64,000 nucleotides of DNA from JBIYSM02 sp044759095 (GTDB lineage: Bacteria; Bacillota; Bacilli; Brevibacillales; Brevibacillaceae). The position numbers were made by a program, and so were the translations under genes. The stretch lies in the NCBI RefSeq assembly GCF_044759095.2, contig NZ_JBIYSM020000020.1:10384-74383 (forward strand), read 5' to 3'. Shown piece after piece: positions 26,587 through 34,985 of the stretch. The notes below the pieces were generated by a model. The model saw only the letters and a program-made list of their open reading frames with translations. It was not told the origin of the DNA and did not search any database. Position 1 is the stretch's first letter. The number at the start of each line of letters is the position of its first letter.

Positions 26587-26623
26587 GTACAAATACATCC
26601 TGATTTGAGGTGCGAGTAAGGGC

Positions 26624-27283
26624 ATGACTTTGGATTTCTCACAAATCGTGCCCTCTATCCCCTATATTCTCGGCGGGATATTGGACACGCTAAAATTTAC
26701 GCTGCTTTCTGCATTTTTTGGCTTTATTTGGGGGACGATTCTTTCCCTTTTCAAAATCTCGAACATCAAACCGCTCAAGTGGTTTGCGGTGGTGTATACG
26801 TCCATCTTCCGCGGTACGCCGTTGATTTTGCAGCTGACGCTGATCTACTTTTCCGTCCCGCAGCTGACCGGCTACGACATCAGTGCGCTGGCAGCGGGGG
26901 TATTGGCTTTCGGTCTGAACTCTGCTGCGTACATCTCCGAGACGATTCGCGGGGGGATTCTGGCAGTGGACAAGGGACAGCGGGAAGCAGCGATCGCGCT
27001 TGGCGTACCGTACCGCCGGATGATGCTGGACATCATCTTCCCGCAGGCGCTGAAAAACATCCTGCCAGCGCTGGTTAATGAGAGCATTGCGCTGTTGAAA
27101 GAATCCGCCCTCGTCTCCGTGATCGGTGTAACGGACATTCTTCGCCGCGCCAATATCGTCGCAGCCGAGAAGTTCATCTACTTTGAACCGCTCCTTTTTG
27201 CCGGCCTCATCTATTACGTCATGGTGATGAGCTTGACATGGGGGGCGCGCGGCTTCGAAAGGAGATTGAGACGCAGTGATTAA
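26624..27283 (+). CDS. Amino acid ABC transporter permease
   Basis: A HisM/GlnP-type permease of 219 residues with about five membrane helices. The inner-membrane signature is the EAA loop QREAAIALGVPYRRMMLDII, which contacts the ATPase, and FRGTPLILQLTLIYF is the conserved first-helix segment. Its end overlaps the start of the ATPase gene. Confidence 0.93.
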   Translation: MTLDFSQIVPSIPYILGGILDTLKFTLLSAFFGFIWGTILSLFKISNIKPLKWFAVVYTSIFRGTPLILQLTLIYFSVPQLTGYDISALAAGVLAFGLNSAAYISETIRGGILAVDKGQREAAIALGVPYRRMMLDIIFPQALKNILPALVNESIALLKESALVSVIGVTDILRRANIVAAEKFIYFEPLLFAGLIYYVMVMSLTWGARGFERRLRRSD

Positions 27284-27998
27284 AGTAGAAAACTTGTACA
27301 AATCGTTTGGCAAGCTGGACGTCCTGAAGGATATTTCCACAGAAATCGACCGCGGCGACGTTGTGGCCATCATCGGTCCGTCCGGCTCGGGCAAATCCAC
27401 CTTTTTACGCTGCATGAACCTGCTGGAAGTCCCGACCAAAGGGAAAATTATCATCAACGGACAGGACATTACCGATCCAAAGGCGGATGTAGCGAAAATC
27501 CGGCAGAACATCGGGATGGTGTTTCAGCATTTTCATCTGTTCCCGCATATGACCGTGCTGCAAAACCTGACCTACGCGCCGATGAAGGTAAAGGGCCTGA
27601 GCAAAGAGGCGGCGGAGAAAAAGGGGAAGGACCTGCTGGCGCGCGTCGGCCTGTCCGACAAGGCGGACGTCTACCCGTCCCGGCTGTCCGGCGGCCAGAA
27701 GCAGCGTGTGGCGATCGCCCGCTCACTGGCTATGGAGCCGGAAATCATGCTGTTTGACGAACCGACGTCCGCGCTTGACCCGGAGATGGTCAAAGAGGTA
27801 CTCGAAGTTATGAAAGACCTCGCCCATACCGGGATGACCATGGCGATCGTCACCCACGAGATGGGCTTTGCCCGAGAGGTGGCGGATCGCATCTGCTTCC
27901 TGGACGGCGGTCGTCTGGTGGAGGAAGCCCCGCCGCAAGAATTTTTCAGCAATCCGAAGAGCGAGCGGGCCAAGCAGTTTTTGGAAAAGATGCTGTAA
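27276..27998 (+). CDS. Amino acid ABC transporter ATP-binding protein
   Basis: The 240-residue ATPase has Walker A GPSGSGKST, the Q-loop FQHFHLFPHMTV, signature LSGGQKQRVAIARSL, Walker B IMLFDEPTSALDPE and the switch His in IVTHEMGFA. It starts at GTG 27276 inside the permease gene (8-bp overlap). It belongs to the GlnQ/ArtP class, but the transported amino acid cannot be decided. A dispersed hairpin repeat follows and probably terminates the operon. Confidence 0.94.
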   Translation: MIKVENLYKSFGKLDVLKDISTEIDRGDVVAIIGPSGSGKSTFLRCMNLLEVPTKGKIIINGQDITDPKADVAKIRQNIGMVFQHFHLFPHMTVLQNLTYAPMKVKGLSKEAAEKKGKDLLARVGLSDKADVYPSRLSGGQKQRVAIARSLAMEPEIMLFDEPTSALDPEMVKEVLEVMKDLAHTGMTMAIVTHEMGFAREVADRICFLDGGRLVEEAPPQEFFSNPKSERAKQFLEKML

Positions 27999-28033
27999 GC
28001 AGTGAAAAAAGCTGGTAGCTGTGCAGAAAAGAT

Positions 28034-28127
28034 GAATTTCTAAAATTGGACATCCCATACAGTCGCTAGAAAAGTGTTCGGGGCCCCGCCCGGCGAAGCG
28101 TTAGCTAATGCCGGGTGGGTTTTCTTA
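28034..28127 (+). repeat. Dispersed hairpin repeat, copy B, probable terminator
   Basis: From GAATTTCTAAAATTGGACAT to GGGTTTTCTTA this matches copy C at 59934 almost base for base outside the stem. The 10-bp stem CCCGCCCGGC/GCCGGGTGGG closes on the segment AGCGTTAGCT and ends in TTTTCTT. Confidence 0.88.
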
Positions 28128-28141
28128 GTATGTAAGCAATC

Positions 28142-28170
28142 TTTACACGTGGAAAAAAGTAGCGTACAAT
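28142..28170 (+). promoter_or_regulatory. Sigma-A promoter of thiT
   Basis: TTTACA at 28142-28147 and TACAAT at 28165-28170 are separated by 17 bp and lie 34 bp upstream of the thiT ATG. Confidence 0.75.
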
Positions 28171-28204
28171 CAGAGCCGGAAGTCTATTCAAGGAGGAATC
28201 ATCC

Positions 28205-28765
28205 ATGCCGAATCAGCGTCTGCTCGTCATGATGGAGATCGCCGTCATGGCCGCAATCGGATATGTGTTTAGTCTGGTAAAAGTATTTGAAATGCCGCAG
28301 GGAGGCTCGATCTCACTGGTGATGGTGCCGATCGCCTTGATTGCGGTTCGCCGGGGCGTCATGGCGGGTGTATTGACGGGGTTGATCGTCGGGGAGTTGA
28401 ATCACCTGATCGGCGGCTACGTGGTCCATCCGGTACAGCTGCTGCTTGACTACCCGCTGGCTTTCGCCGCTCTGGGTTTGGCGGGGATGGTCCGCCTTTC
28501 CGGCTACGGCAGCCAGTCGAGCCGAATCCTGGCGCTGTGGAGCAGCTTGTTCGTGGGCGTCGTGGGCCGTTTTGTCTGCCATTTTGTTTCGGGGATCGTC
28601 TGGTTTGGTGAATATGCGCCGGAGGGGACACCGGTTGCCCTGTATTCGTTCCTGTACAACATCACGTACCTCCTGCCGGAAATGATCATCGCCGGGATCG
28701 TGCTTACCGTCATACTGACCAGCGCTCCGCAGCTGTTGTTCCCGAACCGCAGCCGTACGGCGTAA
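28205..28765 (+). CDS. thiT: Thiamine ECF transporter substrate-binding subunit ThiT
   Basis: ThiT is the six-helix S component that captures thiamine and docks on the shared ECF module. The 186 residues contain the loop after helix 3 typical of the family, ELNHLIGGYVVHPVQLLLDY, and the aromatic-rich WFGEYAPEGTPVALYSF. AAGGAGG precedes the ATG. No energising EcfA/EcfT genes lie nearby, as usual for group II ECF systems. The transcript leader is too short for a TPP riboswitch and none is seen. Confidence 0.9.
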   Translation: MPNQRLLVMMEIAVMAAIGYVFSLVKVFEMPQGGSISLVMVPIALIAVRRGVMAGVLTGLIVGELNHLIGGYVVHPVQLLLDYPLAFAALGLAGMVRLSGYGSQSSRILALWSSLFVGVVGRFVCHFVSGIVWFGEYAPEGTPVALYSFLYNITYLLPEMIIAGIVLTVILTSAPQLLFPNRSRTA

Positions 28766-28806
28766 TTAATATAGAAGGAACAAAATCGGGCCATGGTGCA
28801 TATCAT

Positions 28807-28840
28807 AGTCAGGTAGCATACTCGCTGCCTGATTTTTTTT
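28807..28840 (+). terminator. Terminator after thiT
   Basis: TCAGGTAGC...GCTGCCTGA forms an imperfect stem followed by eight T residues. Confidence 0.85.
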
Positions 28841-28933
28841 CATTCTTCGACATGCCGGACACATGTTTGACCCTCGACGGAATATGATGTAATATCCACG
28901 TTCGGAAAACGCCTTGAGGAGGTGCGACATGAA

Positions 28934-29110
28934 ATGGGACTTCGCTCCTTTCGCCTGCGACAGGGGGTCGCCGTAAAACGAATTCTCGGTGTTGCATCAG
29001 CTGTCGGTGGAATCACCATTCTCGTGTATACGGCACCTCCGTGGGTATGGTATAGCCTGTTGGCAATTGGACTCATGGGGGCTGGTTGGTATCTGTTTCA
29101 TGTCAAGTAA
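28934..29110 (+). CDS. Small single- or two-helix membrane protein
   Basis: A 58-residue protein: basic N-terminus (MGLRSFRLRQGVAVKR), hydrophobic ILGVASAVGGITILVYTAPP, then a second hydrophobic stretch VWYSLLAIGLMGAGWYLF. GAGGAGGT lies about 11 bp before ATG 28934; a GTG at 28922 inside that site is less likely. The family is unknown to me. It lies 21 bp before spoVM on the same strand, so a sporulation role is possible by association only. Confidence 0.7.
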   Translation: MGLRSFRLRQGVAVKRILGVASAVGGITILVYTAPPWVWYSLLAIGLMGAGWYLFHVK

Positions 29111-29131
29111 TTCCGGTAAGGAGGGGTCACA

Positions 29132-29215
29132 ATGCGATTCTACACCATCAAGCTGCCGAAATTTCTGGGTGGCATGATTCGCGCCGTGATTGAGGCATTT
29201 AATCGGAAGAAGTGA
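29132..29215 (+). CDS. spoVM: Stage V sporulation protein SpoVM
   Basis: The 27-residue peptide starts MRFYTIKLPKFLGGMIRAV, matching the amphipathic helix of SpoVM that marks the outer forespore membrane by its curvature and anchors the SpoIVA coat basement layer. GGAGGGG precedes the ATG. Pro at position 9, needed for curvature sensing, is kept. A strong terminator follows. Position next to rpmB is the conserved Bacillales context. Confidence 0.96.
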   Translation: MRFYTIKLPKFLGGMIRAVIEAFNRKK

Positions 29216-29246
29216 AGCAATACCCGATGGACTTCATAGAAAAAAG

Positions 29247-29276
29247 CAAAAAAGCACCTCGCGGGTGCTTTTTTTC
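29247..29276. terminator. Bidirectional terminator between spoVM and rpmB
   Basis: AAAAAAGCACC-TCGC-GGGTGCTTTTTTT is a perfect symmetrical hairpin with A- and T-runs. Confidence 0.92.
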
Positions 29277-29294
29277 GCTTTTTTCTGGGAACAA

Positions 29295-29483
29295 TTATAC
29301 GCGAGTCACGAGACCGGACTTCAGTGCTCGAGTGCTCACATATACGCGCTTCGGCTTACCATTTACAAGAATGCGCACTTTTTGAACGTTAACACCCCAG
29401 GTACGGCGAGTAGCGCGCATGGAGTGGGAGCGAGCGTTTCCAGCTTTAGCAGATTTGCCAGTTACAAAGCAGCGACGTGCCAT
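29295..29483 (-). CDS. rpmB: 50S ribosomal protein L28
   Basis: A 62-residue L28 starting MARRCFVTGKSAKAGNARSH; the core TRRTWGVNVQKVRILVNGK is typical. The ATG at 29483 follows GGGAGGTGG; in-frame starts further upstream are less likely. L28 forms present in two types, with or without zinc-binding Cys; here the CxxC pairs are missing (only one Cys), so it is the zinc-free type. It runs opposite to its neighbours, as in B. subtilis. Confidence 0.96.
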   Translation of the reverse strand: MARRCFVTGKSAKAGNARSHSMRATRRTWGVNVQKVRILVNGKPKRVYVSTRALKSGLVTRV

Positions 29484-29787
29484 TGACATCCACCTCCCTT
29501 GTTGCATCTAAAACGGGATACCCTGTGAGGGGCAATAACAAACACTTGCTTATAGTAGCATACCACCCTGTCAATTGCAATACTTGACGATCAAGAATTA
29601 GGCAGCTCGCAGGGAATTCCCGGTCAGATTCGACAAAACGCTTCAAATCTAGTAAGGGTTAGTGTAGAATTGTGAGAAGCATGGTTATATATGCCTAGAA
29701 ACCCCCACCCGCTATAGCTGATGCTGTCCGGTGGGGTCCGTAATGCAGCAAAACGGCCAGGCCGTTTGAAAAAGGAGGAGTCCTTGC

Positions 29788-30153
29788 ATGGCAGTGGAAA
29801 TGAGCACACCTCTGGGTAAGATCGACGTTACAGAAGAAGTGATTGCGCGGATTGCCGGTGGCGCCGCAATGGAAGTGTTCGGACTGGTCGGCATGGCTTC
29901 GCGAAAGGCGTTAAAAGATGGAATTGCCGAGCTCTTGGGGCGAGATAATCTGAGTAAGGGTGTGGTCGTTCATAACCAAAACGGGGAAGTCACCCTTGAC
30001 ATGCACATTATCGTGAGTTATGGGGTGAAAATTTCCGAGGTTGCCGGCAACGTGCAGCGCCGCGTCCGTTACACCGTCGAACAAATGGTTGGCATTGACA
30101 TATCTGCTGTAAACATCTTTGTGCAGGGAGTCCGCACAGACAGGGAAACGTAA
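29788..30153 (+). CDS. Asp23/Gls24 family envelope stress protein (YloU-like)
   Basis: The 121-residue protein has the Asp23 core: GKIDVTEEVIARIAGGAAMEV, GEVTLDMHIIVSYGVKI, and a C-terminal VGIDISAVNIFVQGV. Related proteins form membrane-proximal assemblies and respond to envelope stress; several lie next to fatty acid kinase genes as here. AAAGGAGGAG precedes the ATG. About 280 bp upstream hold AT-rich promoter-like sequence and a hairpin ACGGCC/GGCCGT at about 29754, with no other gene. Confidence 0.93.
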   Translation: MAVEMSTPLGKIDVTEEVIARIAGGAAMEVFGLVGMASRKALKDGIAELLGRDNLSKGVVVHNQNGEVTLDMHIIVSYGVKISEVAGNVQRRVRYTVEQMVGIDISAVNIFVQGVRTDRET

Positions 30154-30166
30154 GGAGGAACATCAG

Positions 30167-31876
30167 TTGGTACATACGCGTCTGGATGGCGTGCTGTTTA
30201 GCCAGATGGTTTACTTGGGCGCCAGTCAATTATCAAACAACGTAAAAGTTGTGGATGCACTTAACGTGTTTCCCGTACCGGATGGGGATACGGGAACAAA
30301 CATGAACCTGACGCTCACGTCCGGGGTAGAAGAGCTTGCCCGTAAAGAGTCTCCGCTCATTGGCGATTCGGCCGGTGCGCTGGCAAAAGGTCTGTTGATG
30401 GGAGCGCGCGGCAATTCCGGCGTTATTCTGTCTCAGCTGTTCCGCGGTTTCAGCAAGGCCGTCAGCGGCAAGGACGTGATCAACTCCCGCCAATTTGCCG
30501 AAGCATTGAAAGCAGGAGTGGATTCCGCCTATCAGGCAGTGATGAAACCGGTGGAGGGGACCATATTAACGGTGGCCCGTGAAGCGGCTGAAATGGCAGT
30601 GCGCATCTCCCGCACGACCGATGACATCACGCTGGTCATGGAAAAAACCTATGAGCAGGCAAAAGCTGCCCTGCTGCGGACACCGGAAATGCTTCCGGTC
30701 TTAAAGGAAGTAGGGGTCGTCGATTCAGGCGGCCAAGGGCTCCTGTTCATCTACGAGGGCTTTTTGCGGGCACTGCGCGGTGAAACCGTTCTGGAGCTGG
30801 GGAATCAGCCGAAGCCGTCTGTCGCCAGCATGGACCTGGACCAAATGGTGCATGAGCAGCACAATGCCCAGGTACATATGAAAACAGAAGACATTCAATA
30901 CGGGTATTGTACCGAGTTTATGGTCTGGTTAACCCATAGCACGGAGCCGAACAAGAAAGCGTTTTCGGAAGCCGTATTCCGGAATCACCTTGACACGATG
31001 GGCGATTCCCTGCTGGTTGTCTCTGACGACGAAATCGTCAAGGTACACATTCATGCGGAAAATCCCGGTCACGTGCTGCAGTATGCCCAGCAGTTCGGCA
31101 GCCTGCACCGCATCAAGATTGAAAACATGCGCGAACAGCACGCCAACATCCTGAAGGAAGAAGAGCGGAAAGCCCATGCGGCTCACGCTGCAGAAAAGAC
31201 CGAAGCGCAGGCGGAACCCCTGCCGTACGGATTGATCGCTGTGGCCGCCGGCAGCGGCATTGCCGAGATTTTCCGCAGTCTGGGTGTTCACGTGGTGGTC
31301 GAGGGTGGCCAGACGATGAACCCGAGCACGGAAGACTTCCTGAAAGCAATGGAAGGACTGAATGCGGAAAAAATCATCATCCTGCCGAACAACAGCAACA
31401 TCGTGATGGCGGCTCAGCAGGCTGCCGCGCTGGCAGACAAGCCTGTTGCGGTCATTCCGAGCAAGAGCATCCCTCAGGGTATGGCCGCTCTGATCGCATT
31501 CAACGCAGGCGCTGATCTGGAAGCGAACAAGGAGAACATGTCTGAAGCTCTCGCTCATGTGAAGACCGGTCTGGTGACCACCTCCGTCCGCGACACGAAA
31601 ATGGGCGATGTGGAGATCAAGCAGGGGGATTATATCGGCATTGCCGAGAAAGAGATCGTCACGGCCGGCCCGGATATGATGGAGAGTGCCAAAGCGCTGC
31701 TGCGCAATCTGGTTGAGGATGAAACGGGGATCGTCACGATCTTTTACGGTGAAGACGTCAGCGAGGAACAAGGCGAAACGCTCCAGGCCATGCTCGCCGA
31801 CGAGTATCCGGATGTGGAAGTGGAACTCCACGCCGGCGGTCAACCGCTGTATCCGTTCATCTTCTCCGTGGAATAG
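30167..31876 (+). CDS. fakA: Fatty acid kinase catalytic subunit FakA (YloV/DAK2 family)
   Basis: FakA phosphorylates fatty acids presented by FakB proteins for phospholipid synthesis. The DhaL-like ATP domain binds Mg through LNVFPVPDGDTGTNMN, with MGARGNSGVILSQLFRG after it; middle and C-terminal domains follow (569 residues). The start is TTG 30167, after AAGGAGG; the open frame reaches upstream into the previous gene without a better site. A DegV-family gene, the likely FakB partner, follows by 14 bp. Confidence 0.92.
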   Translation: MVHTRLDGVLFSQMVYLGASQLSNNVKVVDALNVFPVPDGDTGTNMNLTLTSGVEELARKESPLIGDSAGALAKGLLMGARGNSGVILSQLFRGFSKAVSGKDVINSRQFAEALKAGVDSAYQAVMKPVEGTILTVAREAAEMAVRISRTTDDITLVMEKTYEQAKAALLRTPEMLPVLKEVGVVDSGGQGLLFIYEGFLRALRGETVLELGNQPKPSVASMDLDQMVHEQHNAQVHMKTEDIQYGYCTEFMVWLTHSTEPNKKAFSEAVFRNHLDTMGDSLLVVSDDEIVKVHIHAENPGHVLQYAQQFGSLHRIKIENMREQHANILKEEERKAHAAHAAEKTEAQAEPLPYGLIAVAAGSGIAEIFRSLGVHVVVEGGQTMNPSTEDFLKAMEGLNAEKIIILPNNSNIVMAAQQAAALADKPVAVIPSKSIPQGMAALIAFNAGADLEANKENMSEALAHVKTGLVTTSVRDTKMGDVEIKQGDYIGIAEKEIVTAGPDMMESAKALLRNLVEDETGIVTIFYGEDVSEEQGETLQAMLADEYPDVEVELHAGGQPLYPFIFSVE

Positions 31877-31890
31877 AGAGGAGTGCACAT

Positions 31891-32748
31891 ATGCCACCAA
31901 TCGTAATACTTACTGACAGCGCATCGGATATCGATTCCTCGCTTCGTCAATCGTTGGGAATCATCTCAGTTCCGCTCAAGGTTACATTTGGAGGGGAGAC
32001 GTTTGTGGACGGCGTTACGCTGACCTCCTCCGCTTTTTTTGAAAAGCTGAAGCAATCCGACATCATGCCGACCACTTCCCAACCGTCGCCGCTTGACTTT
32101 GTGGAAGCGTATAAACTGATCATCGAGAAGTACGGAAAAGACGTACAGATCATCGCGGTTTTACTGGCGGGCGTGCTTTCGGGCACCTATCAGTCCGCCG
32201 TCATCGCCAAGTCGATGATGGAAGAAAACGTCGATATTACGGTCATTGACTCGCGAAAAGCCTCTTTCGTTCACGGCCTGATCTGTGTGGAGGCGGCGCA
32301 GGCAATCAAGGAAGGCAAGACCAAGCAGCAGGTTCTCGACATGATCGACCGTTATCTGGACGAGGTACAAGTGTACTTCATCGTGGATACACTGGAGTAC
32401 CTGCAAAAGGGAGGCCGGATCGGGAAAGCGTCCGCAGTGATCGGTTCCCTGCTGAATATCAAACCGATTCTCACCCTCGATCCGGTGGGAACCGTCTCTG
32501 CTTTTGACAAGGTTCGCGGCACGAAAAAAGCATTGGCCCGTGTCATGGAAGCGTTGAAGGAGTATGCGCAGGGTCAGCCGGTGAAAGTGGCGGTGCTCCA
32601 CGGCGCGGCGCCCGATGAAGCAGCTGCTCTGCTCGACCAGGTGAAACAGGAGTTCCAGGTAGCGGAATCATATGTGCAGGAAATTGGGCCTGTCATCGGT
32701 ACCCACGTCGGTCCCGGATTGCTTGGCGTCGTGATGGTAAAAGCATAG
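31891..32748 (+). CDS. DegV family fatty acid-binding protein (FakB-like)
   Basis: The 285 residues begin IVILTDSASDIDSSL and contain the lipid-pocket motif TTSQPSPLDF and the second conserved SGTYQSA motif, both typical of DegV/FakB. It carries the fatty acid to FakA, encoded just upstream. GAGAGGAG precedes the ATG. Two terminators follow, so the transcript from the Asp23-like gene probably ends here. Confidence 0.93.
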   Translation: MPPIVILTDSASDIDSSLRQSLGIISVPLKVTFGGETFVDGVTLTSSAFFEKLKQSDIMPTTSQPSPLDFVEAYKLIIEKYGKDVQIIAVLLAGVLSGTYQSAVIAKSMMEENVDITVIDSRKASFVHGLICVEAAQAIKEGKTKQQVLDMIDRYLDEVQVYFIVDTLEYLQKGGRIGKASAVIGSLLNIKPILTLDPVGTVSAFDKVRGTKKALARVMEALKEYAQGQPVKVAVLHGAAPDEAAALLDQVKQEFQVAESYVQEIGPVIGTHVGPGLLGVVMVKA

Positions 32749-32779
32749 GTTCGTTTGGAAAAAGACGCAAACTGAACGG

Positions 32780-32827
32780 TAACGGGTTCCATTTGGAGTG
32801 CAAAGCCTCAAAATGGAACCCGTTTTT
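32780..32827 (+). terminator. Terminator after the degV-like gene
   Basis: AACGGGTTCCATTT pairs with AAATGGAACCCGTT across a 15-19 nt loop and ends in a T-run. Confidence 0.9.
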
Positions 32828-32879
32828 CAATATTCATTCTGAGTTAACAAATAAACAATAACGATATGAGGGGTTTATC

Positions 32880-32907
32880 GTCCAGTATCTTGCTGCTGGA
32901 CTTTTTT
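32880..32907 (+). terminator. Second terminator-like hairpin
   Basis: GTCCAG-ATCTTGCTG-CTGGAC with six T residues. It may be a backup terminator or belong to the neighbouring decayed element. Confidence 0.7.
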
Positions 32908-32979
32908 CTATTTTCAAGTGTAGCGCTTTCAATAGCGGTAGGATACAATGGGAGTGGATTCACGCAGGTGAAGCTGGAG

Positions 32980-33330
32980 GGCGAACAAAGCGAAATATCA
33001 GCCCAGACCACAAAACAGGCCGTCAAAGACGCATGTGACGCCTATAAAAAAATGTGCAAATCTGCTGCCGTAAGAAGGACGGAGAAACGCTTGCGCAGGT
33101 TGCAGCGCAAAGTTTCCCGCAAATACGAAATGAACAGGGAGGGAAACCGTTTCGTCAAGACGTGCAACATTGCAAAAGTTGAAAAGTCCATTCGTTTGCT
33201 TCATCGGAGACTGACGAGTATCCGCAAATTGTGTTCATGTTGCGGACAGATCAAGAAAGATTGGCAACTGTCTGAGCGCATCTATGGATGTGAGTGCGGA
33301 TTGAAGAGTGTTATTCCAAACGTGAGTAGC
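32980..33330 (+). pseudogene. Decayed TnpB/OrfB gene of an IS200/IS605-type element
   Basis: An open frame from 32866 to 33420 contains pieces of a TnpB: TTKQAVKDACDAYKK near 33007, the basic segment RLRRLQRKVSRKYEMNREG, NIAKVEKSIRLLHRR, and the zinc ribbon CSCCGQIKKDWQLSERIYGC with CEC after it (from about 33232). The RuvC-like segments carrying the catalytic Asp and Glu are missing, so this is an internally deleted remnant. No tnpA gene is present. The frame runs into the start of sdaAB. Confidence 0.75.
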
Positions 33331-33397
33331 TACGGCAAAAGCGGAAGCAAACAAGACTTGTGCAGACTTGTACAATTTCTTGGCAACGGAGAAACGT

Positions 33398-34063
33398 GTG
33401 AAATACAAAAGCGTTTTTGACATCATTGGTCCTGTCATGGTGGGACCATCCAGTTCCCATACAGCGGGCGCAGCCCGTATCGGCCGGGTGGCGAGAATGA
33501 TGTTCGGCCGCCAACCCAAAAAAGCGGAGATTACTTTTTACGGCTCATTTGCGAAAACCTATAAAGGACACGGTTCAGATGTGGCGACCGTGGCCGGCAT
33601 TCTCGATTTTGACACGTTCGACCTGCGATTGAAAGATTCGCTGCAGATTGCGAAGGACTTGGGTATAAAAGTGGAATTGCGGACTTCTGAAGTACTGACG
33701 GAACATCCCAACACCTCCCGTATCGTATTGTCCGACGAGGAGAAGCAGACAGAGGTGGTAGGTGTCTCGATCGGCGGAGGCAAAATCGAGGTCATTGAAA
33801 TAAACGGATTCGCTTTCCAGCTCGGCTTTGACACGCCCACCCTGTTGGTCCTGCACGAAGACCGTTTCGGAATGATTGCCGGGGTGGCCAAGGTGCTTAC
33901 CCAGCACCGCATCAATGTGGGGCACATGGAGGTGTCCCGACACACCCGCGGTTCTCGGGCCTTGATGGCCATTGAGACGGATTCCGCAGTGTCGCCGCAG
34001 GTTTTGGAGGAAATCAGGCAGATTCCGGGCATCCTGGAGGTATCCTTGCTCTCGCTACAATAG
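33398..34063 (+). CDS. sdaAB: L-serine ammonia-lyase, beta subunit
   Basis: The 221 residues start VKYKSVFDIIGPVMVGPSS, where SSSHTAG is the conserved serine-binding loop, and end in an ACT domain (LLVLHEDRFGMIAGVAKVL). With SdaAA it forms the iron-sulfur serine dehydratase that makes pyruvate and ammonia. The start is GTG 33398 after CGGAG; the frame opens further upstream inside the TnpB remnant. The end of the remnant therefore borders or overlaps the promoter region of this gene. Confidence 0.93.
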   Translation: MKYKSVFDIIGPVMVGPSSSHTAGAARIGRVARMMFGRQPKKAEITFYGSFAKTYKGHGSDVATVAGILDFDTFDLRLKDSLQIAKDLGIKVELRTSEVLTEHPNTSRIVLSDEEKQTEVVGVSIGGGKIEVIEINGFAFQLGFDTPTLLVLHEDRFGMIAGVAKVLTQHRINVGHMEVSRHTRGSRALMAIETDSAVSPQVLEEIRQIPGILEVSLLSLQ

Positions 34064-34099
34064 TCGCAATTACGTAAGGAGAGGAGATGAAACAACAGC

Positions 34100-34984
34100 A
34101 TGTTTCGTAACGTTGCCGAACTTGTCGAACTGGCTGAGTCGCAAGGAAAGAAAATCTCACAGGTGATGATTGAGGCGGAGATGGAAGTGTCTCAGCGTAC
34201 CCGTGAAGCGATCATGACCGATATGTACAACAATCTGGACGTAATGGAAAAGGCCGTTCAGCGCGGGCTGACGGAGGATATCCGTTCACACAGCGGCCTT
34301 ACCGGCGGCGACGCCAAAAAGCTGCAGGAATACATGAAAACCAAGCCGTTTCTGTCCGGACCGACGCTGTTGAACGCAGTGAGCATGTCGATTGCGGTCA
34401 ACGAGGTGAACGCGGCGATGGGCACGATTGTCGCAACCCCTACGGCCGGTGCCTGCGGGATTGTCCCAGGCACGCTGTTTGCCGTCTCGGAAAAGCTGAA
34501 TCCGACCCGGGAAGAGATGGTCAACTACCTGTTCACGGCAGGGGCGATCGGCTTCTGCATCGCGAACAACGCCTTTATTTCGGGTGCAGCCGGCGGTTGT
34601 CAGGCGGAAGTGGGATCGGCTACCGCGATGGCGGCAGCGGCGATTGTGGAAATGGCCGGCGGTACGCCTGAGCAGTCAGCCCAAGCGGTAGCCATTGCAC
34701 TGAAAAACATGCTGGGTTTGGTGTGCGACCCCGTGGCCGGATTGGTGGAGGTTCCGTGCGTGAAGCGCAACGCCATGGGTGCGGCGATTGCAACGGTGGC
34801 GGCTGACATGGCGCTGGCTGGCATCAAGAGCGTGGTGCCGACCGATGAGGTGATCGACGCCATGTACCGGATTGGCTGCACCATGCCTACCGCGTTGAAG
34901 GAGACCGCCCAGGGCGGGCTGGCTGCTACGCAAACGGGCCGTCAGATTGAGGCCAAAATCTTTGGCGTGAGGTTGGAAAAATAA
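34100..34984 (+). CDS. sdaAA: L-serine ammonia-lyase, alpha subunit
   Basis: A 294-residue alpha chain. TPTAGACGIVPGTL, AAGGCQAEVGSA and GLVCDPVAGLVEVPCVKRN are conserved, and the Cys residues in these motifs are those expected to bind the [4Fe-4S] cluster. GAGGAGATG lies before the ATG. It is in an operon with sdaAB and recG, as in B. subtilis. Confidence 0.95.
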   Translation: MFRNVAELVELAESQGKKISQVMIEAEMEVSQRTREAIMTDMYNNLDVMEKAVQRGLTEDIRSHSGLTGGDAKKLQEYMKTKPFLSGPTLLNAVSMSIAVNEVNAAMGTIVATPTAGACGIVPGTLFAVSEKLNPTREEMVNYLFTAGAIGFCIANNAFISGAAGGCQAEVGSATAMAAAAIVEMAGGTPEQSAQAVAIALKNMLGLVCDPVAGLVEVPCVKRNAMGAAIATVAADMALAGIKSVVPTDEVIDAMYRIGCTMPTALKETAQGGLAATQTGRQIEAKIFGVRLEK

Positions 34985-34985
34985 G

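Noticed and set aside
32930..32945. CcpA cre-like site TGTAGCGCTTTCA
   Set aside because: It is one base short of the 14-bp consensus and lies in a decayed element away from any mapped promoter.
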